NCBI GenBank assembly: GCA_946480825.1
Contig: CAMLLG010000052.1
Location: 1 to 27,298, forward strand
Direction: 5' to 3'
Length of the DNA: 27,298 nt
DNA from: an uncultured Lysobacteraceae bacterium
GTDB taxonomy: Bacteria > Pseudomonadota > Gammaproteobacteria > Xanthomonadales > Xanthomonadaceae
Part shown: positions 1-9,790 of the stretch, one piece after another
Position numbering within the stretch: the stretch's first letter is position 1
Layout: each line of letters opens with the position of its first letter
Made by a program: the position numbers and the translations under genes
Notes under the pieces: model-generated
Told to the model about the DNA's origin: nothing
Databases searched by the model: none
Seen by the model: the letters and a program-made list of their open reading frames with translations, nothing else

Positions 1-2
1 GC

Positions 3-3000
3 TATGCCTATCCGTACACGATCTGCGAAGTGCTGAACCCGACCAACTGCGACAGCGCTGTTGCGACGGTCACCGTTGCTGCAGCGATCATCGACGCAGT
101 GGACGACACCGGCACGGTGGCGAACGGCGCGACCGGCGGCACGGCGGTGGCGAACGTGCTGATCAACGACACGTTGAACGGCAACCCGGCGACGCTGGCG
201 ACGGTGACGCTGACGCAGGTGAGCACGACGAACCCGAACGTGACCCTGAACCCGGCGACGGGCGCGGTGAGTGTGGCGGCGGGTACGCCGGCCGGCACGT
301 ACACGCTGGTGTACCGGATCTGCGAGAACCTCAACCCGACGAACTGCGACAACGCGACCGTGACGGTCACGGTGGGCGCGGCGGTGATCGATGCGGTCGA
401 CGACAGCTACGGCCCGGTGAACGGTGCGAGCGGTGCGACCACGGCGTCGGTGATCGTCAACGACACCTTGAACGGTGCGGCGGCGGTCATCGGCGGCAAC
501 GTCACCCTGGCGCCGGGCACGAGCCCGAACGCGGGTCTGACGATGAATGCCGACGGCACGATCACGATCGCGGCGGGCACCGCTGCGGGCACGTACCTGT
601 ATCCGTACACGATCTGCGAGATCCTCAACCCGACCAACTGCGACAGCGCTGTTGCGACGGTCACCGTTGCTGCAGCGATCATCGACGCGGTGGACGACAC
701 CGGCACGGTGGCGAACGGTGCGACCGGCGGCACGGCAGTGGCGAACGTGCTGGTCAACGACACGCTCAACGGTGCACCGGCGACGCTGGCCAACGTGACG
801 CTGTCGCAGGTCTCGACGACCAACCCGAACGTGACCCTGAACCCGGCGACGGGCGCGGTGAGTGTGGCCCCGGGTACCCCGGCCGGCACCTACACGCTGG
901 TCTATCGCATCTGCGAGAACCTCAACCCGACGAACTGCGACAACGCGACCGTGACGGTCACGGTGGGCGCGGCGGTGATCGACGCGGTCGACGACAGCTT
1001 CGGTCCGGTGAACGGTGCGAGCGGTGCGACCACCGCTTCGGTGATCGTCAACGACACCCTGAACGGTGCGGCGGCGGTCATCGGCGGCAACGTCACCCTG
1101 GCGCCGGGCGCGAGCCCGAACGCGGGTCTGACGATGAATGCCGACGGCACGATCACGATCGCTGCGGGCACGGCGGCGGGGACGTACCTGTATCCGTACA
1201 CGATCTGCGAGATCCTCAACCCGACCAACTGCGACACGGCGACCGCGACGGTCGTGGTGGCCGCGGCGATCATCGACGCGGTGGACGACACCGGCACGGT
1301 GGCCAACGGCGCGACCGGCGGCACGGCAGTGGCGAACGTGCTGGTCAACGACACGCTCAACGGTGCGCCGGTGACGCTGGCCAACGTGACGCTGACGCAG
1401 GTCTCGACGACGAACCCGAACGTGACCCTGAACCCGGCGACGGGCGCGGTGAGCGTGGCCGCGGGTACGCCGGCCGGTACGTACACGCTGGTGTACCGGA
1501 TCTGCGAACAGCTCAACCCGACGAACTGCGACAACGCCACGGTCACCGTGACGGTGGGCGCGGCGGTGATCGACGCGGTCGACGACAGCTACGGCCCGGT
1601 GAACGGTGCGAGCGGCGCGACCACCGCGTCGGTGATCGTCAACGACACCCTCAATGGGTCTGCTGCGGTCATTGGCGGCAACGTCACCCTGGCGCCTGGC
1701 GCGAGCCCGAACGCAGGTCTGACGATGAACGCGGACGGCACGATCACGATCGCGGCGGGCACGGCAGCAGGCACGTACCTGTATCCGTACACGATCTGCG
1801 AGATCCTCAACCCGACCAACTGCGACACGGCGACCGCGACGGTCCTGGTGGTAGCGGCGACGATCGATGCGGTCGACGATGCCTTCCCGCCGGTTAACGG
1901 TCTGACGGGTGGCACGACCGCGTCGGTGCTGGTGAACGACACGCTGAACGCCGTGGCGCTGAACCCGGCCGCTGTGACCCTGACGCCCGGTACGGCGCCG
2001 GTGCCCACCAGCGGCAGCATCGCGATGAATCCGGACGGCACGATCACCATCGCACCGAACACGGAAGCGGGCACCTACACGTATCCGTACACGATCTGCG
2101 AGCTGGTCAACCCGAACAACTGCGACACCGCGATCGCGACCGTGATCGTGGCCGCGCAGCCGGCATTGACGATCGACAAGACCGCGGGGACGCCGTCGGG
2201 CAACACCGCGGGCAGCACGATCGCGTACAGCTTCCTGGTGACCAACACCGGTAACGTGACGGTGACCGGCCTGACCATCGACGACGTGCAGCTCAGCGCG
2301 CCGGCGGTGTGCCCGGTGACCACGCTGGCGCCGGGCGCGTCGACGACGTGCACGGGTTCGCACACGATCACCCAGGCGGAAGTCGATGCGGGCACGGTGA
2401 ACAACACCGCGACCGCGACCGGTTCGCTGCCGGGCGGCGGCACCACGGTGTCTCCGCCGGACAGCACCAGCACGTTGATCGTGCAGGCGCCGCTGATCGC
2501 CGCGACCAAGACCGCGACCCTGACCACGGACAACGGCGTGATCGGCATGGCCGACGTCGGCGACGTGATCACGTATGCGGTCACGGTGCGCAATACCGGC
2601 AACGTCACCCTCAATGCGCTGGTGGTGAGCGACAGCTTCGAAGGCGGTGCGCCGACGACGCTGAACTGCACGCCGACCACGCTGGCCCCGGGCGCCACCG
2701 CCACCTGCGCGAGCTACACGCACACGGTGACGGCGGCGGAAGCGGCCGCGGGCGGCACGCTCGACAACGTGGTGACGGCGACGGCGCAGTCCTCCACCTC
2801 GACGCAGACGGTGACCTCGACCAGCACTGCGGTGGTCGCGGTGAACGGCGCCCCGGCGGCGATCCGCGTCGTGAAGACCGCCAGCCCGCGCGACGTGAAC
2901 GTCGGCGATCTGGTCCGCTACACGGTGACGATGGAGAACACCAGCCTGACGCCGATGGCCGACGGCATGCTGATCGATACGCCGCCGGCGGGCTTCACCT

Positions 3001-4574
3001 ACGTCGACGGTTCGCTGGCGGTGGCCGATGCCGACAACGCCGGTCGCCTGGTGGGCACCTCTCCGATCCGCGTGGATCAGATCGATATCCCGGCCGGCGG
3101 TCGCGCCACCATCACCTACCTGCTGCGCGTGGGCGCGGGTGTCCGCTCGGGCGTCCACACCAACAGCGCGTACATGGAAGACAACGGCGACGTGGTGTCG
3201 AACGTGGCGACCGCCGACGTGCAATTGGTTGGTGACCCGCTCCTCGACGAATCGCTGATCGTCGGTACGGTCTTCAACGACCGCGACGGCGACGGCTGGC
3301 AGGACGCGGCGGGCCTGAGTGGCGTTCGCGTCCAGGGCGGTTTCGCGCCGGAGGCGTACGTGCCGAACTCGACCACGGTCGATCGCGGCAACGGTCCGAC
3401 GCCGGAAGCGGACGCCAGTGCGCCGCTGCTGCACGGCATCGCGGTCGGCGACATCGCCGCGCGCCAGTCCGAAGGCGACACCACGCGGCGTACGGTCACC
3501 ATCCGCCAGAAGCTCCGCGATCTGCGCTTCACCGACGACTTCGTGCTGACCTCGGCGCAGGGCGCGACGGTGCGCATGCGCGCCGATGGCAGCACCCGCG
3601 TCGAGAAGAGCGGCGATGCGGCCAAGGGCCTCAACGGCGCCGAGCCCACGGTGGAACGCCGGATCAGCCAATTGACCGACGGGTATCTGGTCGAGTACGT
3701 CATCGGCAATGCCGGCATCGACGAGCGCGGCATCCCGGGCGTGCGCATCGCGTCGGTGGAGGGCGTGCTGATCGAGACCGACCAGTACGGCCGCTATCGC
3801 GTGGTGGGTGTGGACGGCGGTCGCGAGCGCGGTCGCAACGTCATCCTCAAGGTCGATCCGGCCACGCTGCCGCCGGGCAGCGCGTTCACCACGGACAATC
3901 CGCTGGTGAAGCGCGTCACTCCGGGCATCCCGACCCGCTTCGACTTCGGCGTGAAGCTGCCGGTGACGGTGCTGGAAGGCGGCGAGCGTTCGGTGGAGAT
4001 GGAGCTGGGCTCGGTGATGTTCGAGCCCGGCAGCGCCGAGATCCGCACGCAGTACCGCGCGGCGATCGACAGGATGGCCGAGACCGCCCAGCGGTACGGC
4101 CGCGGCGAGGTGGTGATCCAGGCGGACGCCGAGTCCGAGGCCCTGGCCTACGCGCGGGCGGAAGCGCTGCGCAAGGCGCTGGTGGAGCGGCTGTCGCCGG
4201 AGGCGGCGGCCGCGACCACGGTGACGCTGCGCACGAACGTGGGCGATCCGCAGACCCGGCTGGTGACCGTCAGCGAGACGCCGCTGCTGGGCACGGTGCT
4301 GTTCGATACCGACAGCGCCCGCATCAAGCCGCAGTACCTGCCGCTGATCCGCCAGATCGCGGCATCGCTGCAGGCCCGCGGCGTGACCCAGGTGGCCGTC
4401 GTCGGTCACGCCGACAAACGAGGATCGGAGGAATACAACGTGGCACTCGGCATGCGCCGTGCGAAGGCCGTCCATGAAGCGATCGCGGAAGCGATGCCCG
4501 CGGAGATGCGCGGCAAGCTTCGGGTCGATTTCAACGAAGATCCGGCAGCCCCTGCCGGCATGAACGGTCAGTGA
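3..4574 (+). CDS. Giant repeat-containing surface protein with DUF11 modules and C-terminal OmpA-like domains (5' partial)
   Basis: The reading frame is open from the window edge, so the true start lies upstream; the GTG at 30 is only an internal codon. Numbering residues from 30, residues 20-710 are Ig/cadherin-like repeats of about 98 residues. Each starts near IDAVDD, carries NDTLNG, and ends with a C-x8-C motif (ICE.LNPTNCD) that probably forms one disulfide per repeat. Residues 711-1069 hold three DUF11-like modules (TNTGNVTVTGL, RNTGNVTLNAL, and a third ending before GTVFNDRDGDG, which resembles a SdrD/Cna-B calcium motif). Two OmpA-like segments follow: a degenerate one (about 1323-1400) and a canonical one (about 1419-1490) with HADKRGSEEYN and RRAKAV, the residues that bind peptidoglycan in this family. 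The likely role is a long surface or adhesive protein anchored to the cell wall. The stop overlaps the start region of the barrel gene downstream, so the two are probably co-translated. Confidence 0.85.
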   Translation, partial: YAYPYTICEVLNPTNCDSAVATVTVAAAIIDAVDDTGTVANGATGGTAVANVLINDTLNGNPATLATVTLTQVSTTNPNVTLNPATGAVSVAAGTPAGTYTLVYRICENLNPTNCDNATVTVTVGAAVIDAVDDSYGPVNGASGATTASVIVNDTLNGAAAVIGGNVTLAPGTSPNAGLTMNADGTITIAAGTAAGTYLYPYTICEILNPTNCDSAVATVTVAAAIIDAVDDTGTVANGATGGTAVANVLVNDTLNGAPATLANVTLSQVSTTNPNVTLNPATGAVSVAPGTPAGTYTLVYRICENLNPTNCDNATVTVTVGAAVIDAVDDSFGPVNGASGATTASVIVNDTLNGAAAVIGGNVTLAPGASPNAGLTMNADGTITIAAGTAAGTYLYPYTICEILNPTNCDTATATVVVAAAIIDAVDDTGTVANGATGGTAVANVLVNDTLNGAPVTLANVTLTQVSTTNPNVTLNPATGAVSVAAGTPAGTYTLVYRICEQLNPTNCDNATVTVTVGAAVIDAVDDSYGPVNGASGATTASVIVNDTLNGSAAVIGGNVTLAPGASPNAGLTMNADGTITIAAGTAAGTYLYPYTICEILNPTNCDTATATVLVVAATIDAVDDAFPPVNGLTGGTTASVLVNDTLNAVALNPAAVTLTPGTAPVPTSGSIAMNPDGTITIAPNTEAGTYTYPYTICELVNPNNCDTAIATVIVAAQPALTIDKTAGTPSGNTAGSTIAYSFLVTNTGNVTVTGLTIDDVQLSAPAVCPVTTLAPGASTTCTGSHTITQAEVDAGTVNNTATATGSLPGGGTTVSPPDSTSTLIVQAPLIAATKTATLTTDNGVIGMADVGDVITYAVTVRNTGNVTLNALVVSDSFEGGAPTTLNCTPTTLAPGATATCASYTHTVTAAEAAAGGTLDNVVTATAQSSTSTQTVTSTSTAVVAVNGAPAAIRVVKTASPRDVNVGDLVRYTVTMENTSLTPMADGMLIDTPPAGFTYVDGSLAVADADNAGRLVGTSPIRVDQIDIPAGGRATITYLLRVGAGVRSGVHTNSAYMEDNGDVVSNVATADVQLVGDPLLDESLIVGTVFNDRDGDGWQDAAGLSGVRVQGGFAPEAYVPNSTTVDRGNGPTPEADASAPLLHGIAVGDIAARQSEGDTTRRTVTIRQKLRDLRFTDDFVLTSAQGATVRMRADGSTRVEKSGDAAKGLNGAEPTVERRISQLTDGYLVEYVIGNAGIDERGIPGVRIASVEGVLIETDQYGRYRVVGVDGGRERGRNVILKVDPATLPPGSAFTTDNPLVKRVTPGIPTRFDFGVKLPVTVLEGGERSVEMELGSVMFEPGSAEIRTQYRAAIDRMAETAQRYGRGEVVIQADAESEALAYARAEALRKALVERLSPEAAAATTVTLRTNVGDPQTRLVTVSETPLLGTVLFDTDSARIKPQYLPLIRQIAASLQARGVTQVAVVGHADKRGSEEYNVALGMRRAKAVHEAIAEAMPAEMRGKLRVDFNEDPAAPAGMNGQ
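87..2159 (+). repeat. Higher-order tandem repeat, 591-bp period (A-B-A-B-A-B plus one variant unit)
   Basis: Type A units (297 bp) start at 87, 678 and 1269. Type B units (294 bp) start at 384, 975 and 1566. A diverged B-like unit runs from 1860 to about 2159. The A+B period is exactly 591 bp in both steps. The partial unit at 3-86 matches the end of a B unit and is nearly identical to the segment before 678, so the array continues upstream of the window. Units differ mainly by scattered synonymous changes. All copies are coding and in frame. Confidence 0.95.
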
Positions 4575-4578
4575 GGGG
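4573..4578 (+). promoter_or_regulatory. Ribosome binding site of the beta-barrel gene
   Basis: GAGGGG lies 7 bases before the ATG at 4586 and overlaps the stop codon of the upstream adhesin gene. This favours ATG 4586 over the in-frame GTGs at 4571 and 4583, and suggests translational coupling. Confidence 0.6.
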
Positions 4579-4585
4579 CGCCGTG

Positions 4586-7500
4586 ATGAAGATGAAACTG
4601 CTCGACTACACCCTGATCGGCATCCTCGCCGGTTTCGCCGCCAACGCATCGGCGCAGGACGCATCCGCATCCGCGGCGGCCGAGGCGACCCAGTGCGGCG
4701 CCAACGGCTGCGCGTCCGACGAGGGCGTGCTGTTCAAGATCCGCACCCGCGGCGAACAGCGTCCGGTCACCGGCGACACCACCGAACAGTCCGACGCGGG
4801 CACGCTGCAACCCGATCGCCGGGTGACGGTGGAAGCCGAACGCATCGGATCGCAGCGGAACTACGATCTGCAGCCAGGCCAGGCGCTGGCCATCGGCAAA
4901 TGGTCGACCGACCTGCCGGGCGGTGGCGTGATCTGGGCCACCGAGGATCCCAACCTCGGCCAGCCGCAGTTCAATGTGTCCGCGCCGTCGCTGGTGCCGT
5001 TCGACGGCGGCCGCATCGCGAAGCCGGTGCGGTTCTACGCGTACAACAACTATCCTGCCTTCATCCAGCGCGCCGAAGTGCTGATCTACCGCGCCAGCGA
5101 CGCCGATCTGGTCGATCCGCTGGCGAAGGTGGCACTGCCGGTCGGCGCGGTGAGCGACGTGCAGTGGGACGGCGCGCTGCCGGCGGGCTTCGAGGCCCGC
5201 GCCGGCGACGAACTGGTCTATCTGGTGCGCGCCTACGCCGCCGACGGCAGTTTCGACGAAACCTATCCGCGGCGCATGCAACTGGTCACGCCGGAGGAAG
5301 CCGAACGCGGCAATCAGGTGCTGCGGCAGTCGGTGGAACGCAGCAGCGGCCTCGCGCTCAGCGCCGAGGAAGCCGAGCAGCGCAGCCTGGTCGAGGGCGT
5401 GTTCGGCGAGAACTCGCTGCGCCAGCAGAACATCCCGATCTACGGCTCGCGCATCCGCATCCAGGGCCGCGACATTCCCGAGGGCTACACCGTCCTCATC
5501 AACGGCCAGAGCCATCCGGTCGACCTGCAGCGCAAGCTGGTCGCTGAGTATCTGGTGCCGGTCGGTCGCCACGGTTTCGATCTGCAACTGCGCGGCGCCG
5601 GCCAGGAGGCGATGAACAGCCGCCTCGACATCGACGTCAGCGGCAAGTACATGTTCGCCGTGGCCATCGCCGACCTCACCGCGTCGGGCGGCAACGTCTC
5701 CGGTTCGATCGAGCCGCTGGCGGGCGACGACCGCTACGACGACAGCTTCCTGCTCGAAGGCCGGCTCGCGTTCTATCTGAAGGGCAAGATCAAGGGCAAA
5801 TACCTGATCACGGCCCAGGCCGACACCCGGGAGCGCGAAGTCTCCGAACTGTTCAAGGGCTTCTGGGACGCCGATCCGCAGGACGTGTTCCGCCGCCTCG
5901 ATCCGGACGCCTACTATCCGGTGTACGGCGACGATTCCACGACCTATCGCGATGTCGACACCCAGGGCCGCTTCTACGTGCGCGTGGACTGGGACAAGAG
6001 CCAGGCGCTGTGGGGCAACTACAACACCGGCATCACCGGCACCGAGTACGGCCAGTACTCGCGTTCGCTCTACGGCGGCGCGCTGAGCTGGCGTTCGCGG
6101 CGCTCGACCGATCTGGGCGAGGCCGGTTCGCAGCTGAAAGTGTTCGGTTCCGAAGCGCAGACCGCGCCGGGCCACAGCGAATTCCTCGGCACCGGCGGCA
6201 GCCTGTATTACCTCAAGCACACCGACGTGCTGCCGGGCTCGGATCGCGTCGTGCTGGAAGTGCGCGACGGCACCACCGGTCGCGTCGAGCGCCGGATCGA
6301 TCTGGTGCGCGGCGCCGATTACGAGATCGACGAGTTCCAGGGCCGCGTGCTGCTGACCCGTCCGCTGGCGCAGATCACCCGCGAAAACCTGCCCACGCTC
6401 ACCCGCGACACGCCGCTGGACGGCTTCGCGCAGGCGCTGTTGATCGACTACGAATACATCCCCAACGGCTTCGATGCCGACGAGGTCACCGCCGGTGTCC
6501 GCGGCAAGCACTGGTTCGGCGATCACGTCGCTCTCGGCGCCACCTGGATCGACGAGAACCGCGCCGGCGACGACTATTCGCTGAAGGGTATCGATCTCAC
6601 GCTGCAGGCCGGCCGAGGCACGTATCTCAAGGTCGAACAGAGCCGCACCGAAGCGACCAGCGCGCCGATCTTCTTCTCCGACAACGGCGGCCTGAGCTTC
6701 ACCCAGCTCAATCCGGCCATCGGTGCCCGCGAAGGCGACGCGCGTGCGGTCGAAGCCCGCGCCAACTTCAAGGAGCTGGGCTGGAGCACGCTGGATTGGT
6801 CGGCCGGCGCCTGGTGGCGCGATGTCGACGCGGGTTTCTCCATCGGCCGTTTCGACACCGGTGCCGACGTGCAGGAACACGGCGCCGAAGTGCTGGGTCA
6901 GTTCGCGCCGAACGTGAACGTTCGCGCCCGCTACAGCCGCGCCGAACGCGGCGTGGAAGCGCTGACCCAGGCGCAGGTGTCGGGCGAGTGGCGGATCAAC
7001 GATCACGACAGCCTCGCCGCTGAACTGCGCCGCGTGGACGAAGAGCGTCTCGCCGGCGATGCCGTCGGCACGCTGGCCGCGCTGCAGTACAAGCATCGCT
7101 TCGGCAGCAGCCTCGATGTCTACGGCACCGCGCAGTTCACGGTCGACGACGACGGCGGCCAGTACGCCGACAACGATGCGCTCACGCTGGGCGCGAAGTA
7201 TCTGTTCGGCGATCTGTCCAGCGTCGGTGCGGAAGTCACCAGCGGCGACCGCGGCGATTCGGCGCAGGTCAACGCGGAATACCGGATCAGCCCGGAACAC
7301 ACCTTGTACGGCGGCTACACCTATTCGACCGACCGCAGCGATTACGACCCGCTGTTCAACGACCGCCAGAACACCGGCTGGACCCTGGGTCAGCGCTGGC
7401 GCCTGTCGAACCAGGTCAACCTGTTCAACGAAAGCCAGTTCCTGAAGGCGCCGAACGAATCCGGCCTGGCGCACACCTTCGGCATGGATTTCTATCCGGG

Positions 7501-8290
7501 CGTGGGCTGGACGCTGGGCTTCACCCTGCAGAACGCGAACCTCGATCGCGGCACCGGCAACGTCGATCGCGATGCGGTCAGCGTCAGCGCCGGCCGCACG
7601 TCCAACGACACCCAGTGGCAAAGCAAACTGGAGTGGCGCCGCGACCGCGGCGCCGAGCAGCGTGACCAGTGGGTGACGACGAACAACTTCACCCACAAGG
7701 TCAACGAGAGCTTCCGCATCGCGGCGCGCTTCAATTACTCGAAGACCGAGGACGACCTGTTGGCGGCCGCGGGCGCGAAGTTCATCGAGGGCAACTTCGG
7801 CTTCGCCTGGCGTCCGTTCGATTCGGGCAAGTGGGCGCTGCTGGGCAAGTACACGTACCTGTACGACGTGTCGTCGTTGCCGCAGATCGGCGACAACGTC
7901 GCGTTCTACGACCAGCGCAGCCAGGTGCTGTCGCTGGAAGGCATCTACAAGCCGAACACCGATTGGGAATTCGCCGGCAAGCTGATGCGGCGCGAGGGCG
8001 AAGTGCGCTTCGGCCGCCTCGCCGGGCAATGGGCAGATTCCGGGGCCACTTTCGCGGCGGGGCAGGCGCGTTACGCCTTCGCCGACAAGTGGCATGCGCT
8101 GGGTGAGTACCGCTGGTTGGGCGTGGAGGACGGTGGCGATCGTCAGGGCGTGCTGCTCGGGATCGATCGCGACCTGGGCAAGAACCTCCGCCTCGGCCTC
8201 GGCTACAACTTCACCGAATTCAGCGACGACCTCACCGACTTCGATTATGACCACAAGGGGTGGTTCGTGAATCTGGTCGGCTGGTACTGA
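4586..8290 (+). CDS. Large outer-membrane beta-barrel protein, partner of the upstream adhesin
   Basis: The protein is about 1234 residues. The chosen start gives MKMKLLDYTLIGILAGFA followed by an AxA-type cleavage site (NASAQD), a clear Sec signal peptide. The first ~470 residues form a soluble, beta-rich periplasmic part, including a domain beginning IPIYGSRIRIQGRDIPEGY. The last ~750 residues alternate charged and aromatic residues in amphipathic strands (for example YGQYSRSLYGGALSWRS, NAEYRISPEHTLYGGYTYS) and end in FVNLVGWY, the terminal aromatic signature of barrels inserted by BAM. No TonB box or plug domain is obvious, so I do not call it a TonB-dependent receptor. Proteins of this type are often found beside DUF11/SdrD/OmpA-type surface proteins. 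Its close coupling to the adhesin suggests a role in export, anchoring or display of that protein, but this is inferred from context only. Confidence 0.8.
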   Translation: MKMKLLDYTLIGILAGFAANASAQDASASAAAEATQCGANGCASDEGVLFKIRTRGEQRPVTGDTTEQSDAGTLQPDRRVTVEAERIGSQRNYDLQPGQALAIGKWSTDLPGGGVIWATEDPNLGQPQFNVSAPSLVPFDGGRIAKPVRFYAYNNYPAFIQRAEVLIYRASDADLVDPLAKVALPVGAVSDVQWDGALPAGFEARAGDELVYLVRAYAADGSFDETYPRRMQLVTPEEAERGNQVLRQSVERSSGLALSAEEAEQRSLVEGVFGENSLRQQNIPIYGSRIRIQGRDIPEGYTVLINGQSHPVDLQRKLVAEYLVPVGRHGFDLQLRGAGQEAMNSRLDIDVSGKYMFAVAIADLTASGGNVSGSIEPLAGDDRYDDSFLLEGRLAFYLKGKIKGKYLITAQADTREREVSELFKGFWDADPQDVFRRLDPDAYYPVYGDDSTTYRDVDTQGRFYVRVDWDKSQALWGNYNTGITGTEYGQYSRSLYGGALSWRSRRSTDLGEAGSQLKVFGSEAQTAPGHSEFLGTGGSLYYLKHTDVLPGSDRVVLEVRDGTTGRVERRIDLVRGADYEIDEFQGRVLLTRPLAQITRENLPTLTRDTPLDGFAQALLIDYEYIPNGFDADEVTAGVRGKHWFGDHVALGATWIDENRAGDDYSLKGIDLTLQAGRGTYLKVEQSRTEATSAPIFFSDNGGLSFTQLNPAIGAREGDARAVEARANFKELGWSTLDWSAGAWWRDVDAGFSIGRFDTGADVQEHGAEVLGQFAPNVNVRARYSRAERGVEALTQAQVSGEWRINDHDSLAAELRRVDEERLAGDAVGTLAALQYKHRFGSSLDVYGTAQFTVDDDGGQYADNDALTLGAKYLFGDLSSVGAEVTSGDRGDSAQVNAEYRISPEHTLYGGYTYSTDRSDYDPLFNDRQNTGWTLGQRWRLSNQVNLFNESQFLKAPNESGLAHTFGMDFYPGVGWTLGFTLQNANLDRGTGNVDRDAVSVSAGRTSNDTQWQSKLEWRRDRGAEQRDQWVTTNNFTHKVNESFRIAARFNYSKTEDDLLAAAGAKFIEGNFGFAWRPFDSGKWALLGKYTYLYDVSSLPQIGDNVAFYDQRSQVLSLEGIYKPNTDWEFAGKLMRREGEVRFGRLAGQWADSGATFAAGQARYAFADKWHALGEYRWLGVEDGGDRQGVLLGIDRDLGKNLRLGLGYNFTEFSDDLTDFDYDHKGWFVNLVGWY

Positions 8291-8311
8291 CGAGAACGAT
8301 CGAGCCCGACG

Positions 8312-9790
8312 ATGTCGAAGACGCAATTCCGTTTCAAGGCGCGGCTCTGCGCCGCGCTGCTCATCGCTGCGGGCGGCATGTCCGGACTGGCCAACGCGCA
8401 GTCCGCCGCCTGCGCCGCCAATGAAGTGACCCAGAACCTCGACGGCGGTGCCAATCCGTGGACGTCGGGCAGCCTGACGTACAGCGCGAACATCGGCACC
8501 GGCGCCTCCTCGGTGAGCATCAACGCGACCGCCGCGGGTGGTTCGTGGAGCACCGGTTATCCGCAGAACGAGTTGACCGGCGGCATCGCCGATGCCTTCG
8601 GGTTTTCGGTCAACCGCGGCAACGTCAACGCCACCAATACCATCACCTTCACCTTCAGCAAGCCGATCGACAACCTGCGATTGTTCATCGCCGACATCGA
8701 TCGTTCGACGTCGGGCGGTGGCGGCGGCGGCACGTATGCCGACCTGGTGACGATCACCGGCACCGCACCGGGCGGCGGCACCGTCACTCCTACCGCGACG
8801 GCGGCCGGTGCACTGGTGACGGTCTCCGGCAACACCGCGTTCCCGTCGAACACGGCCACCAGCAACACCAACTGCCCCTTCAGCAGCGGCAACTGCAACG
8901 CCACCTTCGATTTCGCCGCGCCGATCACCACGCTGACCATCGTCTACGGCAACAACGTGCCGCCGGCCGCGAACAACCCGCCCGAGCAGCAGGTCAGCGC
9001 CGCATTCGGCGGTTTCTGCGTGCAGAACCCGAATCCCGGCATCGCCAAGACCGCGCCCGCCAGCGCGATCGTCGGCAATGCGTTCGACTTCGCGCTGCAG
9101 GCCAGCAACCCCGGCAGTGCGGCGACGCCGGTGGGCGTGGTGGTCAACGACACCATCAATGCCAACCTCTACACGATCAACGGCATCACGCCGTCGGCGG
9201 GCTGGGCGTGCACGCCGAATACCGGTTTCCCGATCAATGCCGGCAGTGTCGCGATCGCCTGCACCAGCACGGCCGCGATCGCCGCGGGCACGACCAATCA
9301 GGCGGTGGCCACGATCAGCGTCACGCCGAAAGCGGGCGCGTTGCCCGGGCCGATCAACAACACCGCGACGATTCCCGCCGGCAGCGGCGGCGACATCAGC
9401 ACGGCCAACAACAGCAGCAGCACGACCACCACCTTGTCGCTGCCGCAGGCCGATATATCGATCACCAAAACCAACACGCCCGGCGTGAACGGCAACGTGG
9501 ATCAGGCCGCCGACACGGTCGTGTCCGGTACGGCCTCGAACTACACCATCGTGGTCACCAACAACGGACCGAACGCCGCCACCGGCGTGGTGGTGCAGGA
9601 CACGCCCGTCGCGGGGATCAGTTGTCCGGCCGCGACCCCGGTGACCTGCAGCAGCACCGCGTCTCCCAGCGCCTGTCCGGCCGGTGCGCTGACGGTGGCC
9701 AATCTCACCGCAGGCGTGACCTTGGGAACGCTTCCCGCGACGGCCGGTGGCAATACCGCGACGTTCGCATTCGGTTGCACGGTGCAGTAG
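8312..9790 (+). CDS. Exported DUF11 protein 1
   Basis: 492 residues, starting 21 bases after the barrel gene and probably in the same transcript. The N-terminus has a basic stretch (MSKTQFRFKAR) and a hydrophobic core ending ANAQSA, a Sec signal peptide. Residues ~31-235 form a beta-rich domain of small and polar residues that I cannot assign. It contains a poly-Gly stretch and repeated Asn/Thr-rich strands like those of secreted bacterial sandwich domains. Residues ~241-375 are a first DUF11-like module (NPGIAKTAPASAIVG). Residues 380-492 are a second that begins ADISITKTNTPGVNG, has four Cys, and ends the protein at FGCTVQ. This C-terminal module recurs in the next three genes. The upstream sequence has only a weak Shine-Dalgarno (GAGAAC). 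Likely a secreted or surface structural protein; enzymatic activity is unlikely. Confidence 0.8.
   Translation: MSKTQFRFKARLCAALLIAAGGMSGLANAQSAACAANEVTQNLDGGANPWTSGSLTYSANIGTGASSVSINATAAGGSWSTGYPQNELTGGIADAFGFSVNRGNVNATNTITFTFSKPIDNLRLFIADIDRSTSGGGGGGTYADLVTITGTAPGGGTVTPTATAAGALVTVSGNTAFPSNTATSNTNCPFSSGNCNATFDFAAPITTLTIVYGNNVPPAANNPPEQQVSAAFGGFCVQNPNPGIAKTAPASAIVGNAFDFALQASNPGSAATPVGVVVNDTINANLYTINGITPSAGWACTPNTGFPINAGSVAIACTSTAAIAAGTTNQAVATISVTPKAGALPGPINNTATIPAGSGGDISTANNSSSTTTTLSLPQADISITKTNTPGVNGNVDQAADTVVSGTASNYTIVVTNNGPNAATGVVVQDTPVAGISCPAATPVTCSSTASPSACPAGALTVANLTAGVTLGTLPATAGGNTATFAFGCTVQ
9449..9787 (+). repeat. Shared C-terminal DUF11 module, copy 1
   Basis: First of four paralogous ~330-bp coding modules that end consecutive genes. 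Here it starts at ADISITKTNTPGVNG and ends FGCTVQ. Other copies lie at 11497-11832, 13142-13468 and 16058-16384. Copies 1 and 2 form one subtype and copies 3 and 4 another. All keep DQA.DT.VSG, a VTN/VVN.GP strand and four Cys. Confidence 0.9.

Noticed and set aside
87..1859. Possible CRISPR or satellite array
   Set aside because: Units are ~295 bp, coding, and lack spacers. They are protein-domain repeats.
4586..8290. TonB-dependent receptor
   Set aside because: The C-terminus is barrel-like, but I see no TonB box or plug domain motifs, so the narrower name is not supported.
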